A stretch of 64,000 nt of DNA, taken from the NCBI GenBank assembly GCA_964511665.1, contig CAZEHA010000012.1, forward strand, positions 8,319 through 72,318, in the 5' to 3' direction. The notes under the pieces were generated by a model. The model ran no database searches. It worked only from the letters and a program-made list of their open reading frames with translations, and was not told the DNA's origin. The first letter of the stretch is position 1; every line of letters starts with the position of its first letter. Positions 1 through 6,897 of the stretch are shown in pieces. The position numbers were made by a program, and so were the translations under genes. Source of the stretch: JAGOEF01 sp964511665. Lineage in GTDB: Bacteria > Bacteroidota > Bacteroidia > Bacteroidales > ML635J-15.

Positions 1-7
1 AATTACC

Positions 8-1543
8 ATGAGTGGACCCAAAGTAGTTACCTACACCATGAGTGCTTTCAAAGGAAAGCTCAAAACACTCATGAAAACTCAGGCACAACTGAATCAGCTA
101 GCCGTCATGCTGGGCGAATTGTGTATATCCGACAACGAGTTGAATATTCATTACGACCAGAAAAAAGAACTGGAAAAGCTGAAACCAAAAATAGAAAAGG
201 CAATTCAGCAGTTGGTATTTCAATACAAAGGAGAGTTTAATCAGGCAACATACGATAGCATCGATAAAGTAATCGAAAAAAAAATAAGCGAAGTAAATGA
301 ATTGCATAAGAAATGCGATGCATTATTAAGCGATTTCAACAATCACAAAAACGATTACGATGCCTACAAGGAATATCTTGCTTATTACGAGAATTCAGAA
401 AAATCGTTGTCGCGATTTCGCGATGTTTTAACCGATAATATTATCAGTGCATTTTCGGCTGAAAATGCCGAAATAGCAAACAAAGCCCAAAGTAATGCCT
501 CGAAAGTGGTTTTCGAAGCTCAAAAAGATGGTTTTACCTGGGGTTTTGCCTCAAAAGCCAACCAATCGAAGGATAATATTGCCGACCATGTGATAGGGCA
601 GGAGAACAAGATGCGTGATGTAAGGGCCGCATTTCTCGATGAGGTATTGAATTCGGGAATATCGCTTAACGTAAAGGCAGATATGTTTACCCTGAACCCT
701 GTTATTTCGGATGAGGTAAAGCGAATTTCGAAAAAAATTGGGCAGCTTATCGATAACTGCACCAACCCTGAGCTTGCCGGGCAATACCGCGATAGCTTTT
801 CGAAACTGAAGCAAAGCGAAAGCATGAACGATTTGTATTATTACAAAGAACTACACGACCGAATTTTTGAGGCAGGTAAAATAAGCCAATTCAAACACGA
901 AATTGCAAAAGTTTTGGCTGTGTTGAATGCCTTTGATGAGCCCGAAACCTTGAAGCCCGATAAAGTATTCTTGCAGCAGAAAGCATCAAATTTGATAAGT
1001 GCCGCTAAGTTGCGCGACAAAGACTTCAATGCATTTAAAGCATCGGTGCAGGCCTTTTATGCCAAGAACAGGCAGCTTGCCGAAGAAGAAGAGGTAAAGA
1101 AGCGCGAGCAATTATTTGTGAAATCTCAAATTATTAATAATCTCGAAAACAAAGGCTACGAGGTTATGGACGACCTGCAGGTGATTGATTTTGAAAAGGA
1201 AAACGACTTTTATCTGAAAATTCCGGGGCAACAAAACTATTTGAATGTGAAATTTCGCGATGATGGCTCGTTCAGATATGTGTTCCAAATACCCGAAAAC
1301 AAACAAAGCCTTAGTGTTGACGAGCAAAAGCAGAAACTCCACGAAATGAAAAATACGTGCGACGATTTTGTTGAAGTATTGAAAGATTTAAAAAAGATGG
1401 GTGTCGATATCGATATTAAAAGCGATAAACCCATTGCCATCGAGTCGATGGTAAGTGTTCCCGACAAGGTGAAAGAAAAAATAGAAAAAACTCAAACAGT
1501 AACTGTGCGTAAAGAACAGGTAAAGAAACTATACTTAGAATAA
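8..1543 (+). CDS. Coiled-coil protein of unknown function, first gene of AAA+/radical-SAM/FHA/PP2C cluster
   Basis: I do not recognise a family. The 511-residue product is highly charged, rich in Lys/Glu/Asp and predicted helical, with long stretches that read as coiled coil (roughly residues 15-140 and 345-380). It has no signal peptide or membrane segment, so it is probably cytoplasmic. The ATG at 8 is plausible, but the frame stays open to the window edge, so a longer start cannot be excluded. The stop lies one base before the ATG of the AAA+ gene, which indicates one operon and probable translational coupling. By position it could be a substrate adaptor, scaffold or partner of the AAA+ ATPase; that is inference. 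The operon very likely continues upstream of the window. Confidence 0.75.
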   Translation: MSGPKVVTYTMSAFKGKLKTLMKTQAQLNQLAVMLGELCISDNELNIHYDQKKELEKLKPKIEKAIQQLVFQYKGEFNQATYDSIDKVIEKKISEVNELHKKCDALLSDFNNHKNDYDAYKEYLAYYENSEKSLSRFRDVLTDNIISAFSAENAEIANKAQSNASKVVFEAQKDGFTWGFASKANQSKDNIADHVIGQENKMRDVRAAFLDEVLNSGISLNVKADMFTLNPVISDEVKRISKKIGQLIDNCTNPELAGQYRDSFSKLKQSESMNDLYYYKELHDRIFEAGKISQFKHEIAKVLAVLNAFDEPETLKPDKVFLQQKASNLISAAKLRDKDFNAFKASVQAFYAKNRQLAEEEEVKKREQLFVKSQIINNLENKGYEVMDDLQVIDFEKENDFYLKIPGQQNYLNVKFRDDGSFRYVFQIPENKQSLSVDEQKQKLHEMKNTCDDFVEVLKDLKKMGVDIDIKSDKPIAIESMVSVPDKVKEKIEKTQTVTVRKEQVKKLYLE

Positions 1544-1544
1544 T

Positions 1545-3401
1545 ATGGATACAAAACGAATTTTTCCCGATTGGTTACAAGAATTCAAACGTTTTCAGGC
1601 ATTGAAATCGCAGTTCTATTTTTTTGGCAATATTTACGATTGCTACTATTACCCCATGAATCATAAGGAAGCCGATAACGAATCGCAATTGAAATATGCC
1701 AAGTTCAACGATGTGAAAGAACTCATGCAAAAACACCTCATGCTCGAAGGTTTCGAGGTGCTCACTTATTTCGATGTGGTTGATGGACTAAGCCTGTGCG
1801 CTGCCGATCCGGCTATTACCATCGACAACCTATGCACACAACTTCAGCTAAAGAATAAAGAAGCCGACAGCTATTTGAAAGGTGCCCGTGCCCGCAAGCT
1901 CGACGATTGCATTGCCCTGTACCGCGAAATTATGGGAAACACCAATAAGCTATCGGCCTGTATCGTTAATTTTGCATCGCGCTTTACTTCCGACCCAAAT
2001 CGACTCGAAGAAACCATTAAGCCTACTTTTCTGAAAATGGTGAAAGCGGCCCAGGAGTCGTATGCTTTTTCTGATAAAGACGGATTGCGAAACATTATTG
2101 TGTTTATTTGCGATAAGGTAAACGATATTCCACCATGGATGCTGCTCGAAAACCCCTTAACCAAAGATATTCACATACCTAAACCATGCCGCGAAGAACG
2201 CGAACGTTTCTTTATGCAGCGGCATCAGTTGTTTTATTCAGAAGGGCAGGAGCCCGACCTGAAAGAAGTGGGGAAAATATTCCCCGATCTTACCGATGGA
2301 TTTCCGAACCGTGAGCTCGAAAATTTAATTACCATATCGAAGCAGGAAAAACTACACATAAACCGTATGAAAGAGATTATTGAACTCTTTAAGTACGGTG
2401 TGCGCGAAAACCCCTGGGAAAAACTCGATTATGCTAAGGTTGACGAAGCCGACAGCGAACTACGTAAGCGTGTGCTGGGGCAGGATAAAGCCATACAAAA
2501 AGCCGTCGAAATTATTCGTAGGGCGAAACTCGGCCTCGATTCTATCGACAAAACCCGTCCCAACAATAAACCCAAAGGGGTGCTGTTTTTTGCCGGACCT
2601 ACCGGAACAGGTAAAACCGAGCTTGCCAAATCGCTGGCCGAACTTATTTTTAGCGACGAAGATGCCATGATACGATTCGATATGAGCGAGTATAACGACA
2701 GCAATTCCGATGTAAAACTCATTGGCAGCCCTCCCGGATATGTGGGCTACGAAGCCGGCGGACAACTAACCGATGCCATACGTAAAAAACCTTTCAGTAT
2801 TTTGCTGTTCGACGAAATTGAGAAAGCACATCCCAAAGTTTTCGATAAGTTTCTGCAAATACTCGATGATGGCAGGCTCACCGACGGCAAGGGCGAAACC
2901 GTGTATTTTTCGCAGTGCCTCATAGTGTTTACCAGCAATTTGGGCATGTTTAAAGAAGACGGCACCGGCCGCCGGACACAGTATGTGCTATACAGCGACG
3001 AGTATCTCACCATCGAGAAGAAAATAAAGGAAGAAATCAGGTCTTTCTTTGCCTCCACACTCAATCGCCCCGAAATATTCAACCGCTTTGGCGATAACTT
3101 TGTGGTGTTCGACTTTATCCGTCCCGAAATTGCGGCTAAAATTATTGTAAAAAACCTTATGGTAATAAAATCGAACCTGAAAAAACTGAAGAATATCGAT
3201 TTCGATTTCGATGACGAATTTGTGCTCGAATTCTTGAAGCAATGCGCCGACGACAACCTCGAAATGGGCGGTCGCGGAATTGTGAACCGCATCGAAACAC
3301 ACATAAAGAACGGATTGACCAACTTTATGTTCGAAAGCCGGAAAGTTGAAAATTGTTCTATAAATGTTACTGTGAAAAACGGCAGTATTGTGTTCGAATG
3401 A
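1545..3401 (+). CDS. Clp/ClpB-like AAA+ ATPase with a degenerate N-terminal AAA-like half
   Basis: A 618-residue cytoplasmic AAA+ protein. The C-terminal half is a clear Clp D2-type module: Walker A GPTGTGKT at 351-358, the pore-loop-like GSPPGYVGYEAGG, Walker B LLFDEIEKA with D423/E424, sensor-1 Asn near 465, a probable arginine finger near R514 in NRPEIFNRFG, and a small C-terminal domain with EMGGRG (sensor 2). The first ~300 residues show no Walker A, but a stretch beginning FYFFGNIYD and a lid-like helical segment near 245-290 suggest a decayed first AAA domain. There is no ClpB N-domain or middle coiled coil and no ClpP-binding loop that I can see. It follows the coiled-coil gene by one base and overlaps the radical-SAM gene by an ATGA. 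It probably remodels proteins within the local phospho-signalling module. Confidence 0.88.
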   Translation: MDTKRIFPDWLQEFKRFQALKSQFYFFGNIYDCYYYPMNHKEADNESQLKYAKFNDVKELMQKHLMLEGFEVLTYFDVVDGLSLCAADPAITIDNLCTQLQLKNKEADSYLKGARARKLDDCIALYREIMGNTNKLSACIVNFASRFTSDPNRLEETIKPTFLKMVKAAQESYAFSDKDGLRNIIVFICDKVNDIPPWMLLENPLTKDIHIPKPCREERERFFMQRHQLFYSEGQEPDLKEVGKIFPDLTDGFPNRELENLITISKQEKLHINRMKEIIELFKYGVRENPWEKLDYAKVDEADSELRKRVLGQDKAIQKAVEIIRRAKLGLDSIDKTRPNNKPKGVLFFAGPTGTGKTELAKSLAELIFSDEDAMIRFDMSEYNDSNSDVKLIGSPPGYVGYEAGGQLTDAIRKKPFSILLFDEIEKAHPKVFDKFLQILDDGRLTDGKGETVYFSQCLIVFTSNLGMFKEDGTGRRTQYVLYSDEYLTIEKKIKEEIRSFFASTLNRPEIFNRFGDNFVVFDFIRPEIAAKIIVKNLMVIKSNLKKLKNIDFDFDDEFVLEFLKQCADDNLEMGGRGIVNRIETHIKNGLTNFMFESRKVENCSINVTVKNGSIVFE

Positions 3402-4012
3402 TTTGGCAGCTCAATAAAATACAGTATCCTTTGTACAATCTTGGTCCGGGCAAGCGCATCGGTATATGGGTGCAGGGTTGCACTATTCGCTGCAGTGATT
3501 GCATCAACCGGTCGCTGTGGGATCCACACAACGGCAAACAGGTTGAAATTCCCGAACTTTTCAGTTTTATCAAGCAGCTTGGGGGCAGTTTTCAAGGTAT
3601 TACAATAACCGGCGGTGAGCCTTTCGAGCAATATCCTCAATTGATGGCGTTCAGCCTGATGATTAAAAGGCATACACAACTTGATGTGATGGTGTACACA
3701 GGATATTCGCTCGATGCATTATTTTTGAAATATCCCGATGAAACATTTACTTCCAACATCGATTATTTAATCGATGGCCCTTACTGTAGCAATTTGCCGG
3801 CTGACGATGGTATCAGGGGAAGCAGCAACCAGAATATGTACCGCTTTTCGGGCAAAAGAGCTATTGCATGCGAATTGTCTTCCGAAACAAAGCAATGGTC
3901 GCTGTGTTGCAGCCAAAACACGGTGTATATGGCCGGAGTTCCGCTTTCGGGCGAAATGGAAAGTCTGCAACAGAGCCTGCTCGATGCCGGTATTGTAATG
4001 CAACATGTTTAA
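3398..4012 (+). CDS. Small radical-SAM / 4Fe-4S protein (activase-like)
   Basis: A 204-residue protein with the radical-SAM cluster motif CX3CX2C (C28, C32, C35 in GCTIRCSDC), followed by a GGEP SAM-binding motif in ITITGGEPFEQ. Size and layout resemble the single-cluster activases (NrdG/PflA-like), but no anaerobic ribonucleotide reductase or glycyl-radical enzyme is nearby. The start is the ATG at 3398, which overlaps the AAA+ stop as ATGA; an upstream in-frame ATG at 3353 lies well inside the AAA+ gene and is less likely. Operonic coupling to an AAA+ ATPase and an FHA/PP2C pair suggests a modification or regulatory role inside that system rather than in nucleotide metabolism. The exact reaction is unknown. 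Confidence 0.85.
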   Translation: MIWQLNKIQYPLYNLGPGKRIGIWVQGCTIRCSDCINRSLWDPHNGKQVEIPELFSFIKQLGGSFQGITITGGEPFEQYPQLMAFSLMIKRHTQLDVMVYTGYSLDALFLKYPDETFTSNIDYLIDGPYCSNLPADDGIRGSSNQNMYRFSGKRAIACELSSETKQWSLCCSQNTVYMAGVPLSGEMESLQQSLLDAGIVMQHV

Positions 4013-4022
4013 ACTTTTTATT

Positions 4023-4121
4023 ATGTACAGAATAATTTGCCCCGAATGCAAGAACAACAACGATTTCGAAAGTGCCGATAACCGGCCTGCCGAGTGCTCA
4101 GTTGCTATTTTTATGTGTTAA
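4023..4121 (+). pseudogene. Truncated duplicate of the FHA gene 5' end
   Basis: This 32-codon frame starts 10 bases after the radical-SAM stop. Its first 26 codons encode exactly the same residues as the first 26 codons of the FHA gene at 4430, including the CPEC half of the zinc ribbon. The two copies differ at five bases (codons 9, 10, 22, 24 and 26), all synonymous third positions. Similarity begins at the ATG and ends near 4100, after which this copy runs into unrelated sequence and stops at 4119-4121. It is read as the remnant of a former FHA gene displaced by an insertion, recombination with a homologous operon, or an incomplete duplication. A functional short peptide is possible but less likely. 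Confidence 0.8.
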
Positions 4122-4140
4122 TGTAGAAGCTGTTACCAAC

Positions 4141-4317
4141 ATGATAGATAAGAACCCAGGTTTGGAAAAACCAATTAAAAAAAAACGAAACACAAAGACG
4201 ATAATCGCAATTGTTTGCGTGTTGATTGTTTACATTGTTTTGAGTTTAAAATATGATAATTGGATATGGATTTGGGAAGTTTTTAAAATTATAACCAATA
4301 ATCCTTTGTATACATAA
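4141..4317 (+). CDS. Small single-pass membrane protein in an AT-rich insert
   Basis: A 58-residue frame with a Lys/Arg-rich N-terminus (KKKRNTK), one hydrophobic helix (TIIAIVCVLIVYIVLSL) and a short aromatic tail (WIWIWEVF). It lies between the FHA 5' remnant and the intact FHA gene, in sequence clearly more AT-rich than the genes on either side. The same frame is open from 4072, but that start would read through the remnant, so the ATG at 4141 is preferred. I do not recognise a family. It may be cargo of the inserted segment, or a chance frame; the membrane helix with positive-inside charge makes it moderately convincing. Confidence 0.45.
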   Translation: MIDKNPGLEKPIKKKRNTKTIIAIVCVLIVYIVLSLKYDNWIWIWEVFKIITNNPLYT

Positions 4318-4393
4318 ATTGATACATGAAAAAATGTTTCAAAATACATTATTCAAGCTACTATTTTAAGCTTAGCCTAAAGTGTCAATACAC

Positions 4394-4401
4394 TATTTTT
4401 G
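4394..4401 (+). promoter_or_regulatory. Bacteroidota -7 element ahead of FHA gene
   Basis: TATTTTTG fits the TAnnTTTG -7 consensus of Bacteroidota sigma factor promoters and lies 28 bases before the FHA ATG. No clear -33 TTTG is seen at the expected spacing. If used, the FHA and PP2C genes are transcribed separately from the AAA+ gene. The surrounding CACTATTTTTGAG is identical to that at the promoter before 63128. Confidence 0.45.
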
Positions 4402-4429
4402 AGTCCTTATTAACGAAAACCAAAAACTA

Positions 4430-5095
4430 ATGTACAGAATAATTTGCCCCGAATGTAAAAACAACAACGATTTCGAAAGTGCCGATAACCGGCCAGCCGA
4501 ATGCTCGTATTGTTTTTGCCTTTTCGATAATGCAACACCTGCCATCGAAATCGACACGCCGCAACGCGGTATTGTTGCAGGCATTAAACTTATTTACCAG
4601 AAGACTTCGGCTGAGATTCGCGTGGAATCTGATTATGAACTGTTGGGTAGAGATAATTTTGGATCGGAACTGTTGCGCAAGATTTTGTATGCAGGTGCAC
4701 CGGTAATCAGTCGTAAACATTGTTCGTTTACCCTAATAAACGGTGACTACTGGCTAAAAGACGAAGGCTCGAGCAATGGAACCTATTTGGGTATCGACAA
4801 GCAGTCGTGCTCAGTTCCCCAAAAACTGAGCGATGGAGCAATCGTGTATTTGGGGCGCGAAATGTTTCTGGTAAAGCTTATGTACGAAAACCTTCCCGAA
4901 AGCATGCCCGAAGCACAACCGGTTCCCGAAATTGTGAATATCGATGAGGCGATGCCCACTACCGAACTGCCCGAAGTAATGCCGGGTAATAAAAAATACC
5001 GTTGCAACGAAGGCTGCGGGTTCGAAACCGAAACATACGTTGAAATGTGCCCCAATTGCTACACCTGTGGCAGCCTTGTCGAAATATCAAGTTAA
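4430..5095 (+). CDS. FHA domain protein flanked by two zinc ribbons
   Basis: A 221-residue cytoplasmic protein. An N-terminal zinc ribbon is formed by C6/C9 and C25/C28. A forkhead-associated domain follows, with the phosphothreonine-binding residues G73-R74, S94-R95-K96-H97 and N116-G117 (EGSSNGTYLG). A linker rich in Pro/Glu then leads to a C-terminal ribbon with cysteines at 192, 196, 207, 210 and 213. FHA domains bind pThr peptides, so this is probably the phospho-reader of the module and partner of the PP2C encoded 16 bases downstream. No Ser/Thr kinase lies in the window; one would be expected upstream or elsewhere. Its 5' end is duplicated at 4023. Confidence 0.92.
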   Translation: MYRIICPECKNNNDFESADNRPAECSYCFCLFDNATPAIEIDTPQRGIVAGIKLIYQKTSAEIRVESDYELLGRDNFGSELLRKILYAGAPVISRKHCSFTLINGDYWLKDEGSSNGTYLGIDKQSCSVPQKLSDGAIVYLGREMFLVKLMYENLPESMPEAQPVPEIVNIDEAMPTTELPEVMPGNKKYRCNEGCGFETETYVEMCPNCYTCGSLVEISS

Positions 5096-5111
5096 ACAAA
5101 ACCCTATAACC

Positions 5112-5819
5112 ATGAAATTTAATATCGCAGGTTTTACCCACAAAGGCACCGGATTGTACGAAAGCAACGAGGACAATATGCTTATAAACGGTGTTCAAAC
5201 AAACGAAGAAACTCTTGTGTTTACCAATGTTGACCAGTGCATTTGTTTTGTTTCCGATGGAGTGGGAGGCAACAGTGCCGGCGATTTTGCCTCGGCTTAT
5301 ATTGTAGCAAAAGTAAAAAACGCCGACTCACATCAAATGGCCAATTTGAATGAGTATCTCGAAGCTGCCAACGAAGAGCTTATTTCGATATCGCTCAGCG
5401 ATAGCGCATTACGCGGCTGTGCCTGTACCCTGTCGGGGATGTTTGTTGCAGACAACCAATCGGGGTATTTTCATGTAGGCGACACCGAAATATGGTTGTA
5501 TCGCGACGAGATGTTCTATAAAATTACCACCGACGAAGTGCTCGACCCCGACGACTGGCGCAGCCCTATAACCAATTACTTCGGAAGTACGCAAAACAAC
5601 CTGCGCATAAAAACCAATTACCAGTATCCAAATCCGGCTCCAGGCGATATTTTTGTTGTTTGCAGCGACGGATTGTTTAAATCGCTGAAAAGCAAAGTGG
5701 TGAAACCTATTATTTCGGCCGAAATCAGCATCGAAGAAAAAGTGCAGCAATTACTCGATACGTGTTTGACTACCGGCGCCGATGATAATGTTACGGCTAT
5801 AATTGTTGAGGTATTGTAA
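5112..5819 (+). CDS. PP2C-family Ser/Thr protein phosphatase
   Basis: A 235-residue metal-dependent (Mn/Mg) phosphatase. It carries the PP2C signature residues: E20-D21 in YESNEDN, DGVGG at 49-53, CSDGLF in the central region, and D225-N226 in GADDNVTAI near the C-terminus. It is a compact catalytic domain with no membrane segment, so it is a stand-alone cytoplasmic phosphatase. The ATG at 5112 is chosen because the longer frame from 5040 lies inside the FHA gene. Position directly after the FHA gene suggests that it reverses the Thr phosphorylation the FHA protein reads. Confidence 0.93.
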   Translation: MKFNIAGFTHKGTGLYESNEDNMLINGVQTNEETLVFTNVDQCICFVSDGVGGNSAGDFASAYIVAKVKNADSHQMANLNEYLEAANEELISISLSDSALRGCACTLSGMFVADNQSGYFHVGDTEIWLYRDEMFYKITTDEVLDPDDWRSPITNYFGSTQNNLRIKTNYQYPNPAPGDIFVVCSDGLFKSLKSKVVKPIISAEISIEEKVQQLLDTCLTTGADDNVTAIIVEVL

Positions 5820-5823
5820 AGTA

Positions 5824-6405
5824 ATGGGGGCAGTAATACTTAAATATGTTACAATTAATTTCGGCTACTACTTTGTTCTGAAAGATATAACCCGATTAAA
5901 CAACTTTTTAATTAACGTCGCTATTTTATTAGTAGCTTTTCTTTTAGGTATATGGAATTTTACCGAATTCTCATCGCGATTTCCGCTGATTTCGTTAGTA
6001 CTTGGATTGTTGCTGTTAATTGCAATGATAAAATACGTGCTATTGGTATTCAAAACAAACTTCTATCATAGCAATTATGCTATAAAAATTGCTTTCATTA
6101 CAGCATTTTATTCAATGCCTCTAAATAACTCGGGTTATGCAACCATCATACTACAGTTAAAAATTCCTTTTACTGATAACAATTTTGGCTATCAAAGCAT
6201 CATTACCAATAATTATGACATATGGCATTTTATTATGAAAAATATATGGGATACAGGTAACGAAGAACATAATCGGGTGTTTAACCAAATGTCAACATTG
6301 CCGGTTGAGGATGCTTTCAACTTTGTTATTACCAAGAAAATCGCAATAAAAATCAGGGTCGATGAAAAGCGACCCCATTGTTTTAAGCTAGTAGGAGTTG
6401 TATGA
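5824..6405 (+). CDS. Membrane protein of unknown function
   Basis: A 193-residue protein with two strong hydrophobic segments (about residues 27-45 and 54-75), then a soluble domain of ~110 residues containing alternating aromatic and hydrophobic stretches. No family is recognised. The ATG at 5824 lies 4 bases after the PP2C stop; an alternative ATG at 5803 would overlap the PP2C gene. The stop overlaps the next ATG as ATGA, so it is co-translated with the following membrane gene. From here to about 9.2 kb the DNA becomes visibly more AT-rich than the AAA+/FHA/PP2C genes, which may mean a different origin. Confidence 0.65.
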   Translation: MGAVILKYVTINFGYYFVLKDITRLNNFLINVAILLVAFLLGIWNFTEFSSRFPLISLVLGLLLLIAMIKYVLLVFKTNFYHSNYAIKIAFITAFYSMPLNNSGYATIILQLKIPFTDNNFGYQSIITNNYDIWHFIMKNIWDTGNEEHNRVFNQMSTLPVEDAFNFVITKKIAIKIRVDEKRPHCFKLVGVV

Positions 6406-6878
6406 GACAAAGCATCATTACATTATTGCCAACTATACAAAAATTCAGCTTAAGAACGCGCATATTGTGTTTATCGGTGTTAATAGTTGTTTACATTGGT
6501 ATGCTTGTTTTCATCTCTAATAATCTATTCATTTTAATTGTCTCTTATTTATTTGAATTTGCATATTTCGCAGGCATCCGAATTTTGTTTAATCCTGTGA
6601 GTATTTACATTAAAGACTCTTCAGTAGGTAATAGTGGTTCTATTAAAAGAACAGACAATATTTTGCATAAAACCTTATATGCTATTGGACTTTTGTTTGC
6701 GCTGTTTTTAATGATATTCCCATTTATTCATAGCGTTGGAATCAAAGAATATCTCGAAATTACATTAAGCAAACTTCCATTTGTAGCTGTTTTGTTAGCC
6801 TTTACGGTTTTTCCACTTTGTATCCCATTAGTTGTTGATGGGGTCGTTTTTAAACTTAATATCGAAAACACAAATTGA
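6402..6878 (+). CDS. Four-helix membrane protein, paralog of the gene at 8677
   Basis: A 158-residue integral membrane protein with about four hydrophobic helices and short loops. It aligns end to end with the 167-residue product at 8677: both start with a short amphipathic stretch, then SLRTR/LSSR, two helices ending in ILFNP/ILFAP, a charged loop, and two more helices. No family is recognised. The two paralogs bracket the TPR gene, so they may form a membrane platform for it. The start overlaps the preceding stop by ATGA. Confidence 0.68.
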   Translation: MRQSIITLLPTIQKFSLRTRILCLSVLIVVYIGMLVFISNNLFILIVSYLFEFAYFAGIRILFNPVSIYIKDSSVGNSGSIKRTDNILHKTLYAIGLLFALFLMIFPFIHSVGIKEYLEITLSKLPFVAVLLAFTVFPLCIPLVVDGVVFKLNIENTN

Positions 6879-6897
6879 AGCACATGAGTTTATAATT

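Noticed and set aside
2747..3679. 310-aa minus-strand open frame
   Set aside because: It lies inside the AAA+ and radical-SAM genes, has no recognisable domain and mirrors their codon pattern; a shadow frame.
3398..4012. NrdG (anaerobic ribonucleotide reductase activase)
   Set aside because: Layout is similar, but no nrdD is present and the gene is coupled to the AAA+ gene; called only radical-SAM.
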